From Linnemannia schmuckeri (lineage: Eukaryota > Mortierellomycota > Mortierellomycetes > Mortierellales > Mortierellaceae), in contig JANATG010000013.1 in the NCBI GenBank assembly GCA_029449235.1, forward strand, positions 1,240,001-1,304,000: a stretch of DNA of 64,000 bases, in the 5' to 3' direction. Position numbers and translations under genes: made by a program. Position 1 is the stretch's first letter; each line of letters opens with the position of its first letter. A model generated the notes under the pieces. The model worked only from the letters and a program-made list of their open reading frames with translations. It did no database searches and was not told the DNA's origin. Below are positions 11,196-19,442 of this stretch, one piece after another.

Positions 11196-13460
11196 AGGGG
11201 TGAGGGTTTTTGGGTATTTTGTTTTCTACTACGTAATAATAAAACGGCTGCTGGTTTCGCGTAACTGTCTTTCTAGTTTTCCTATGATGCTTGTCTATGG
11301 GATGATGGTGACGGTAGGAAGTGAGAGAGGAAAGAGAGGGGTAACTGGCGAATGGGAGGGTAGGAGGTGTCGACATTAAGGATGGTGATGTAGAACAAGG
11401 ATGTAGAAAGGATAATGTATTGTACTAAGCAACAACAAACGAAGGTGAGGAAGGGTTACGAAGGTGGCGAGGCAGCGGGAAGAATGAGTTTTACAACAGC
11501 CCTTTCTACAAATATTTTCGGCAAGCGGGTGGATGACCGATTGGAAGGGAATGAGGGAGGAGGAATGACAATTATCAATACTTGGTTTAATGCCAATTGT
11601 GTGTGTGTGTTTTGCTTGTTTATTTTGGTCTAGAACAACTCTTCAGAAAGAACCACCCACGAGGTAAGAAGACCAAAAATCATTCTTCCAGAAACGAACA
11701 AACGAAGAAACGAACAAAAAAAAAAAAAAAAAAAAAAGAGCCAGACCTTCCCACAACAGCCCAACAGGGAACAGGGGGGTTGTCCACAAAAAAATGATGT
11801 CGATGTGCATTAATGCAATTAACAGCCCATTGCCTGTTATCCTCCTCTTGGATCCTGCCCTGCATTTCTTTTTTTTTTTTCGTTGCTGAGGTCTTTCTCT
11901 ACTTTTTGTTAGGTCGTACCATGGGACAAAAGAGTGCGATTGGACGAGATGGACTGAAGAAAAAACAAGTGGTCAGGAATCTCTCCGAACACAGTCGATC
12001 CTCTCCTTCCTCTTCCATCCCTGAAAACACATCGTCATGGTCGAAACACACAGCCCGACTCATCACTAATTCGTGGACGGGAATAAAAAAAAACGAAGAT
12101 TGTTTGCCAAGAATGACCAGGTGCTCCTTTTGATCAAGTAGAGATACGAAAGAGGACAGAACAGACGATGGGAGAAAAGACACCCAGGGGGATGAACCAT
12201 CACGCATTAATGCAATTAACCCTCTTTTTCTTTGTTCACTGTCTCCTTTCCTTTGACGACAGCCCATCCCTCTAGGAAGAACGGGGAGGAGGGAAGTACT
12301 TGCCTTCTGGACCTTTGGTGAAGTTGTAGGATGTATGTGGGGTGGTGTGCGTGTATGTGCGTGTGAGATGTGTGTGGGTGTGTGCTTTGCCAGGTCTGTT
12401 CACACTGAGTGTCTTTCAGTGCTAAGAGCTAAGCAAAAGGCCAAGCGCACAAAAAACGGGAAGAGAGAAAAAAAAAATTGTGCCATCGGGACAGGTACGT
12501 GCATGCATGAATTAGGTGGATGTCAATGCCATTCCTTCCCTTCCTTCCTTCCCTCTTCTCTGTCTCAACCCACTGTCGTCAGTTGAGTCAACAGTTCAGA
12601 CACTGGCACACAAATTATGCTCAGCCCGCGCCTGCATTTTCTTTCTATCTGTGCTCTACCCACTCCCACTACTGACGACATACTGTACAAAATAGTTCTT
12701 CATGTACGACATATATAACCATTAATGCCACCCATGGGAAGACATAGGAAGGTATGGGAAGGTGAAAAGGGCTATGCAAGCGAAGAGTTTACGGTTGGAG
12801 CCGCAGGAGAGAATGACAAAGAAAGGAAATTCCTATAATAAATGGATTGCACGCAAGTACTAGAGTACATTGGAGCTTTTCCAAAGGGAAAAAATTAACA
12901 CTGCCCCTAGGAAGAGGGATGTGGATAGAAGGAAAGAGGAGTGTGAGGCAGTGAAGTAGAGAGTAAGCTAGAAAAGATATGGTGCAATGGATAGGAGAGA
13001 GAGAGTGAGAGGGCGGTACAAATGGAAAAGGAGGAGAGGAAGAGGGTCTATTCGTTATTGGTTAGTGGAGCAACAGCGAGCAGAATAGAACGAATTTGTC
13101 TGCTGTGGGTGGAAGGACATGGAATGAACGAGAAGAGACCAACGTAAAAAGAAAATAATGAAGGGAAAGTGAGGGCAGGAAGGAAAGGAGCCAAGGTAAA
13201 GGGATACACAGAGAGGCGGGAGCATCGCAGCTGTTAGCATGGGCATTCCTCTATTTGTTATTGTTGGAGTAGGAGTTTTCTGGTGAAAACAAAGCGAATA
13301 AGACGAATAGAATGGAGTGGTAAGACCAATTATACTTATCGGTTAGGTTGGTCGCGGATGAGTCTCGATGAGTCGTTTGACGCGTCTACCGCAGTTTTAG
13401 TGGCGGAGAGGAGGAAAGAGAAAAGGGACAATTGTAGCGAAAGCCCAACTCCTTGGTCGA
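11196..13460. other. Intergenic, no gene recognised
   Basis: No coding or RNA gene is supported. It contains an A20-plus run near 11717-11738, a TG-rich stretch at 12330-12385, a TATATAA at about 12711, and two copies of a 17-bp sequence with a palindromic core (11807-11823 and 12204-12220; see the findings). The rest is GA-rich spacer at 12770-13260. Confidence 0.4.
11807..12220. repeat. Pair of 17-bp direct repeats GCATTAATGCAATTAAC
   Basis: GCATTAATGCAATTAAC occurs at 11807-11823 and again, exactly, at 12204-12220, 397 bases apart. Its first ten bases, GCATTAATGC, form a perfect palindrome with a TAAT core. The bases on either side differ. It may be a pair of protein-binding sites or a target-site duplication around an unrecognised 380-bp insert. 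Confidence 0.55.
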
Positions 13461-13470
13461 TATAAAAAGG
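13461..13470 (+). promoter_or_regulatory. Orphan TATA box
   Basis: TATAAAAAGG with a following A/C-rich stretch typical of fungal start regions, but no supported ORF within the next kilobase. A tiny 38-codon frame begins at about 13474, too near the box to be a convincing gene. It may drive a non-coding transcript or a distant leader of the transcription factor at 15375. Confidence 0.35.
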
Positions 13471-14607
13471 GTCCATGGTCCCCTCCAAAAAAACCATATC
13501 CATTTCTTCAACAAAAAAAAAATCTATCCCGATCTTCAACAGACGAAAGATACATCGACCATCCACTATCAAAAAATCAACCATTGACCATTAGATTCAA
13601 ATTACATTTCAACACTCATTTTCATTATTTTCATTTGTCTCCACTTTTATTTTTCTTTTCTTTTTCTTTTTTTTTCATTCCTTTATTTTTACATACACAT
13701 ACCCATTCGCCCCTACCACGCTGTAGAGAAGATGTCTTTCGCTTAGATCCAGGATTGTCACAATCGCAACATATACCCGTAAGTCAGCCATGGATATGCC
13801 TACGAGAGATGAACATTTCCGCTATTGGATGCCCTCGAATACGACGTCAGTCTGTTCAGTACAGTGTTCAGCCCACCCTCTCTGTCTCCGTCTCTCTGTG
13901 TCCCCTTCCCGCGGGGACCTCTCTCTGCTCTAATTTTTTTTCCTTTTTTTGCACCATGTTTGTACACAACGACGAAATTGATTTTTTTTACATGCGATTT
14001 GATATGGAGCCGCAGCAGAAAGCACCGGAACAGCCGTACTTTTATTTACCAATTCTTTTCTTTTGCACTCGAGAATGTCATTGCAGGGGTGTGAGAAGGT
14101 GAAATAGTTTGCGACAAAAATCATAGGAAAGACGTGAACGAGAAAGAAAAAAAAAAGAGAAAGAAAAAAAAAAAGAGAAAGAAGGGCGTAGGATTGTTGT
14201 TGCTAGCATAGACAAAGAAGCATCAGATAACGTACGAGAAAGAGAGTAAAAGAAAAAAAAGAGGTGAGCCGAGAATCGATGCTCCCGCTTGGTAACCGTG
14301 TATTCATAAGGCACAAGGAAGTAGCAATTGGGTTCCAGATGGGTAATAGGTATCAAAGAGATGTAAGAGAGTGTAGGTGTACTTTGAGAGTACAAGAAGA
14401 TGGTTTATCGACTGCTCTCTCTTTCTCACATTGTCATCAGGATACTATGAGTATCAAGAGAAGAGGACGTTTATGGAGTATGTTATGGTTTCGACTCAAC
14501 TTCAATTGAGCAATTCGACTGCGTCGCATTTTTTTTCTTTCTCTCTCTCATATGAATCATATCCTCAAAATGAGGCGGAGTCCATTTCCCATCCTCCTCC
14601 ATTTCAA

Positions 14608-14617
14608 TATAAAAAGG
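14608..14617 (+). promoter_or_regulatory. Upstream TATA box of the C2H2 factor gene
   Basis: TATAAAAAGG, identical in its ten bases to the box at 13461, is followed by about 700 bases of strongly C/T-rich sequence without purine-rich coding character, up to the ATG at 15375. That is the usual look of a long fungal 5' leader, so I read it as a distal promoter of the zinc-finger gene. A second candidate, TATAAATA at 15262-15269, lies 106 bases before the ATG. Confidence 0.4.
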
Positions 14618-15261
14618 AGTACTACCTGCCACTTCATCCATTTTCTCTTTACTCCTTCCCTTCCTTCCTCCCCCTCCCTCTCCCTTCCTCCCTTTTTGAC
14701 TTGTTTGCCTGCTTTGCTGTTGCAGCCACACTCTTCTTTCTTATTACACCACTTTTACTAGTTGTTGGCGCAAGTCATTCGTTTGACCTTGTGTTTGTTT
14801 GTTGTTGTTCTCCATTCCTTCTTCTACATTTTGCCCCTTGCAGACACTTCTTTTTTCTTCTTCCCTCATTCACCCTTGTCGCTTGGACTGTTCGAACGCT
14901 TATACATTACACGCTCTCCTTTTACACCTTACACTCACCCTTGGCTAACTGTCGATTTTTACTCAACTATAAAGACCTGTCTTGCCTGTTGTTTAAAATA
15001 TAATCGCGTTTGCTTCTTTTTGACTGTGTGTATGTGTATTCTGTATTCTCAGTGTGTGTACCTGTATCTGTGCTTGTTCATACTCGCGACTCTTCTGTCT
15101 GCCTGTGCTGGTCTCTTTGTAGTCGATTGAATTTTTTTATTCTTTGGTTGTTGTTGGCCAACGAACACTTATTTTACTTCCACGTATTTCCCCCTTTCTC
15201 TCCAAAGAGTAAGACAATCAACCCCTTCGCCATTTTGCCACCATTTTTTACTCTTCACCAA

Positions 15262-15269
15262 TATAAATA
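15262..15269 (+). promoter_or_regulatory. Proximal TATA box of the C2H2 factor gene
   Basis: TATAAATA, 106 bases before the ATG at 15375, within a pyrimidine-rich leader. The spacing suits a short-leader transcript, in contrast to the distal box at 14608. Confidence 0.45.
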
Positions 15270-15374
15270 CCTCGCACCCCGCACTCTCTTTCTATCTCTT
15301 CTCAACCTTCCCTCCGTTTCCTTTCTTCACTTTGCTAACCAACACATCTATCCATCCATCCATCTTCATCTGTA

Positions 15375-16568
15375 ATGCATAGTCCCACATCTTCAATGGA
15401 TAACGCTCGCTTCATGGATCTCTTTATGGATGTCACCTCCGACATGGGTCTCTTTGACGATTGCACCCAGTCCGCCCTCCTCTCCAATGCCCAGCCTCAA
15501 ATGGCCTCCTCCTCTGTCGCTTCCACTTCTACCGCTGCCTCTGCCTCCACCTCTATCTCTGCTATGAACCTCAACAGTTACGTCTTCCCCAGCAACGACA
15601 TTGCCAACATGACCTGGGACACCACTCTCCCCAAGCAGTTCCAGCCCTTTGTCCCTGTTGCTCCCTTGACAATGGACTTCACTCCCGAGCTCTCGCCTGC
15701 CCTCAGCTACTGCACCCCTGCTATGAACTCTGTCCGGTCCCCCTATGCCTTTGACAACCTTGGCCTCGACGAGCTCGGCTCTAGCCCCTCGGTTGGTTCG
15801 CAGTCGCCTATGGACGAGCTCTTTGGCAGCCAGCAGTCGCAGGAGAGCTTTGACTATGACTTTGGAGTTGTAATCCCCCAGAGCAACACTACCATGAACG
15901 CGGTCTGGTCGCCCCAGGGTGACTTTGAACTCTTCCCTACTGACGCCAACCCCTCCGTCACCAGTTTGCAGCAGCTGCTCATGACCCCTGCACCCATGGG
16001 AACCGAGTTGGCTGCCTTGGAGGAGTCGCCCTTTGAATCTGACCTCGACTACTTTTCGCCTCTTGCCTCAGAGTGCGGTAGCCCCGAGATGAGTGACTTT
16101 GCGGATGCCTTCAATGACTTTAAGCGTCGCCAGTCGGATTACAGACCCCCTCAGCGACCCCGTCGTCGTCGCTTGACCTCGGAGGAAGATGCTCGGGTCG
16201 TAATTGAGGAGACCAAGGAGGGCACCAACGGCAAGCCCCGTTACCAGTGCAAGGTCTGCGATAAGACCTTCTCTCGTCCTTTCAACCTGCGCTCTCATCG
16301 TGCCACTCACGCCGGTGTCAAGCCCTTTGTCTGCACCCACGAGGATGAGAAGAACGAGGTCTGCGGATGGTCTTTTGCCCGCCGCCACGATTTGGAGCGT
16401 CACGTCCGCAGCCGACACTCCGCGGAGAAGCTGTTCAAGTGCAAGACCTGCCCCATTCAGTGCGGACGTAGCGATGCCTTCAAGCGTCACTTGCAGCGTC
16501 ACCCTGCCTGCGGCCTTGCTGCTCAGATGGAGGCTGAGTCTGCGGTCAAGGCGGAGGATATTCCTTGA
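15375..16568 (+). CDS. C2H2 zinc-finger transcription factor, Crz1-like fingers
   Basis: A 397-residue intronless nuclear regulator. Residues 1-280 are a Ser/Thr/Pro/Met-rich region with acidic patches (MDLFMD, FDYDFG, ESPFESDLDYF), as expected of an activation domain. A basic patch RPRRRR at about residues 260-266 could be a nuclear signal. Three fingers follow at about 290-372. The first is CKVCDKTFSRPFNLRSHRATH. The second has a widened Cys-Cys spacing (C-T-H-E-D-E-K-N-E-V-C) then FARRHDLERH. The third has CKTCPIQCGRSDAFKRH. The order NLRSH / HDLERH / RSDAFKRH resembles calcineurin-responsive Crz1 factors, but I see no clear PxIxIT docking site, so the calcium link is only suggested by the fingers. 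A second ATG lies eight codons in; the first is kept. Confidence 0.85.
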   Translation: MHSPTSSMDNARFMDLFMDVTSDMGLFDDCTQSALLSNAQPQMASSSVASTSTAASASTSISAMNLNSYVFPSNDIANMTWDTTLPKQFQPFVPVAPLTMDFTPELSPALSYCTPAMNSVRSPYAFDNLGLDELGSSPSVGSQSPMDELFGSQQSQESFDYDFGVVIPQSNTTMNAVWSPQGDFELFPTDANPSVTSLQQLLMTPAPMGTELAALEESPFESDLDYFSPLASECGSPEMSDFADAFNDFKRRQSDYRPPQRPRRRRLTSEEDARVVIEETKEGTNGKPRYQCKVCDKTFSRPFNLRSHRATHAGVKPFVCTHEDEKNEVCGWSFARRHDLERHVRSRHSAEKLFKCKTCPIQCGRSDAFKRHLQRHPACGLAAQMEAESAVKAEDIP

Positions 16569-18237
16569 ACGAAAGGTCTCCTCTTCTTGATATTCCATCC
16601 ATCGAGAATCAGTCACCGCGGGCGATAGTCGGACCATCCGCCTCTTTATTTACTTTCAGGACTTTTATTGACGACGTCTGAGTGTGCGCGCTTTCTCTTT
16701 TCAGCGACTGCCAGACACCCGTCTTTTTATATCTTGTACGAATAACGACAAAAACAACAGCATCAACAACAACAGCAATATCAACAACAAACAACAGCAA
16801 CCAACAACAACAACAAACAACAACAAACACCAAAATCAACAACAGCAACAACAACGACAAAAACAACCCCCTTTCGCTATACAAGTAACATTGGTTGATC
16901 AGGAACGGCACTTTTACATTGAGCTCCTTTTCCGACAAAGGACTCCTTTTTCAGGATGCAGGAAAAAACACTCCCCTTAGCAAAACAAAAGGAACCTCGA
17001 AGACGTGGTGATGACTTTTTAGACACTCTTCTCGCCCTTTTTTTTACCTTTTTTCCCTATTACTTCTCGCCCAGTACTCCCATTTTATATTAGTATAGTC
17101 CCACACACATCCACACCGCATTTGTTTTCACATTGTTCTTTTCAAAGGGCACAGGCAAGAAAGGAAGGAACCTTCTTTGTGCCTAGGAGACAACCACTCC
17201 ACCTCCTACTTTGATTTGAAACGCGTGTTGATCAGTGCAACGGAATTTTTTTTCTTTTTTTTTTCGACCACTTTTTTTTTAGTTCATGCTGTAGTAGCGT
17301 TGTTGTCGGTTCTCCTTGGAGTTATTGACGAAACCTTCTCACACAAAAGCATCGAGCGCTTTTTTTTTTTTTTTTTTTTTTTTACAAAAAGAACAACCAT
17401 TTCGTTTGATACCATAGTAGTAGCGTTGTATATGTTGCTCGTCCTCTGAGACTTGGCAATGACACCTTCACCTACACGGTTTAAACGCGAACAACCCACT
17501 TTTTTTTCATTTTTTTACATTTTTTTCTTTTCTTTTTTCTTTTTTTTTGTGCGTCATCTTGTTTTCGGTAGTACCTTTTCTTTTCTTTTCTTTTCTTTGT
17601 AGCATACTCTTTCTTACTTTGTTTAACATTTATTTATTTTTTCATAAAAACAAGATAACACATAACTTTTGCATTGAACTTACTTATGGTGCTTGAATGA
17701 ATGAAAGACATGTCAGACAAAAACGCTGTTTACTCAAAGGAACGCGCTTTTAGGATGGCCTCATGCTACTTTCCACATACAACCCAACATGCGATGCTTC
17801 CTCATTCTACTTGACCCTTTTCTCTCTCTCTCTCTTTCTCTTTCCCTCTTTCTCTTTCTCTTCTCTCCTCGCGACAGCAGAAGCGTAGAGGAAAGGCAAA
17901 AAAAATAATCTCGGTGGAGCGATAACGGTCAACGGATGAACACGTTTCTTTTCTTATCAGATACGATTGAAAAGAAACGAACAACAGATCCTGTGATCTT
18001 TCTTCTTTCTCTTCAAAAACAAAAACCATCAGCTACAACAACTACTGGAGACTACGACGCGTCTCCATTCGTGTCTTTACTTAATTCAACGCGCGAGAAC
18101 AAGAAAAAAATCGCAGAAAAAAAGAAAACGCACGAAAAAGTATCACCAAGGACAAAAAAGTCATTGACTCATTGGAACGTCTTTCTACTCCCCCCCACCT
18201 CAAAACAAAAAATAAACTGAAATTTTTCAGACTATTC
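16569..18237. other. Intergenic / 3' flank of the zinc-finger gene
   Basis: Begins with a CAA-rich tract (16741-16868), then T-rich spacer with T runs at 17361-17383 and 17500-17550. No gene is supported. The purine- and pyrimidine-biased frames near 17800-18220 look like spacer between the factor gene and the tRNA. Confidence 0.4.
16741..16868 (+). repeat. CAA/CAG-type imperfect triplet tract
   Basis: An imperfect run of CAA, AAC and CAG triplets of about 125 bases, starting about 170 bases after the zinc-finger stop codon. It lies in the likely 3' untranslated region. In one frame it would encode Gln/Asn-rich sequence, but no start or gene context supports translation. Confidence 0.7.
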
Positions 18238-18310
18238 TGGAGAACCTGGGCATCGATCCCAGTGCCTCTCGCATGCTAAGCGAGCGCTCTACCATTTGAG
18301 CTAGATCCCC
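18238..18310 (-). tRNA. tRNA-Ala (AGC)
   Basis: On the minus strand a 72-base cloverleaf plus discriminator A can be drawn. The D arm contains TAGCTCAAATGGTAGAGC (box A). The anticodon stem is CTCGC/GCGAG around loop TTAGCAT, so the anticodon is AGC. The T arm is CTGGG-ATCGATG-CCCAG (box B). The acceptor stem has the G3-U70 wobble that is the alanine identity signal, with one T-T mismatch. There is no intron. The mature 5' end (18310) is 30 bases from the first LTR. Confidence 0.92.
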
Positions 18311-18336
18311 TTTTCAAGCTAACTTGATTCGCTGAA

Positions 18337-18340
18337 ATTC
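18337..18340. repeat. Left target-site duplication of the Ty3 array
   Basis: ATTC directly before the first LTR matches ATTC directly after the third LTR (30832-30835). Because the last LTR base is A, the duplication can equally be read as five bases, AATTC, as is usual for Ty3/gypsy integrases. No copy flanks the middle LTR. Confidence 0.6.
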
Positions 18341-19188
18341 TGTCGTGAATTCACCCTCTTTTATTCACGTGTTTTCTCCCTTTCACGCCACCAATTTCCA
18401 CTATCTTTTTTTGGCCATTAATTACGCCTTACTTTTACCACCGATACTTTTTTTGCTCTCTTTGTTTGTTCCCTTTTCCCCGAACATCCAACACGTCGCC
18501 TACCATCTTCACCACTATCTATAAGATACCACGACCCCATTGGTTGCACCGTTTCATGAACCCATGATGAGCTAGCAACCCGAGTCAACTTTGTTTGGCT
18601 TTTTCCTTGCTTTTATTCCCTTTTTCTTTTTTCTTTTCTTCAACCGTGTTCACGTTGGTTGCTCTTCTCTTTCGACTCGCCCCCTACCCTTTCCGAGTCT
18701 CAACAACCAGAAAGGATGGTACACCAGTTAGTAGTAGTTTCCCGAGTCACTTCTTTTTTCCCATATTCGTGTTATTCTCTCAATTCAGTAGCTTAGTCCC
18801 AGATAGTATAAAAGGACACCTAGAAGGCACGATTGAAACAGCATCTTCGCCCTGTTGTCAATCCTGCTCCTTCTAGGTAAGTCCCTCCTTCCTCCCCTTT
18901 TATCACCACTGTTCATGTCGCTCGAACAGTGTGTCTAATAAATCTTCGCCCTGTTGTCAATCCTGCTCCTTCTAGCATCCCCCTGTGCGCCCGAAGATCC
19001 GCACCACTCTAGTTGTCTCTTACCTGTGTTCGGAGAAGTTCACAGCCCCCTTTCCCTCTTCCTCTACGTTGTCCCTGTCTGTGATCGGAGAGATCACAGC
19101 CCCCCCTTCCCTCTTCCTCTGTGTCGTCTTTGCCAGTCTAGTTGAGACTGCGTGGTACCTCTTGCAGAAGTTGCTGGAGTCCTCCACA
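18341..19188 (+). repeat. LTR 1 (848 bp)
   Basis: Starts TGTCGTGAATTC and ends CCTCCACA, the usual TG...CA ends. U3 runs to a TATAAAAGG at 18807-18815; transcription should start near 18835-18845. A 34-bp direct repeat lies at 18843-18876 and 18942-18975. The first copy is followed at once by GTAAGT, and the second ends in a pyrimidine-rich CTAG. AATAAA at 18937-18942 is the likely poly(A) signal. The U5 part holds an imperfect duplication of about 57 bases (near 19025-19136), with a hairpin TGTGATCGGAGAGATCACA at 19080-19098 in its second copy. Confidence 0.92.
18807..18815 (+). promoter_or_regulatory. LTR TATA box
   Basis: TATAAAAGG in LTR 1, about 465 bases into the repeat, the only strong TATA match in the LTR. 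The same box recurs in LTR 2 (near 24629) and LTR 3 (near 30450). It sets the U3/R border about 25-35 bases further on. Confidence 0.65.
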
Positions 19189-19191
19189 AAT

Positions 19192-19203
19192 TGGTAGCAA
19201 AGG
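19192..19203 (+). other. Primer-binding site, copy 1
   Basis: TGGTAGCAAAGG starts three bases after the LTR end. TGGTAGCA is the complement of the 3' end of many initiator-methionine tRNAs (CCA end included), with one likely mismatch later, so minus-strand priming by tRNA-iMet is probable. The same site follows LTR 2, starting at about 25014. Confidence 0.6.
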
Positions 19204-19442
19204 AAGTTTACGTTCCCCCTCCATTCTTGTTGAATTCCGCTCTTTAGCAATCCTTTAATTGCACTTTTGTCTTTTTACCCCACATCCACACTTTAATTTT
19301 AAGTTAGCTTTTTTTCCCAAATTTTTGTCCCCCGTGCACAACAACACCTGTTCTTTTTTTCTTTTTGCTCTCTATTCCCCCTTCAAAAAAAAAAAAAAAA
19401 ACACCCGAACAAAAAAAATAACATAACACACAAGACCACACC

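Noticed and set aside
13584..14102. 172-codon plus-strand frame after an orphan TATA box
   Set aside because: It opens at TTG, not ATG, and encodes Phe/His/Ser low-complexity sequence.
14377..15130. Overlapping frames ahead of the zinc-finger gene
   Set aside because: Strong C/T bias gives Phe/Leu/Ser runs; more likely an untranslated leader.
18595..18876. 93-codon frame inside each LTR
   Set aside because: Starts at TTG, ends at the repeat with CTAG, and covers U3 including the TATA box; a by-product of LTR composition repeated three times.
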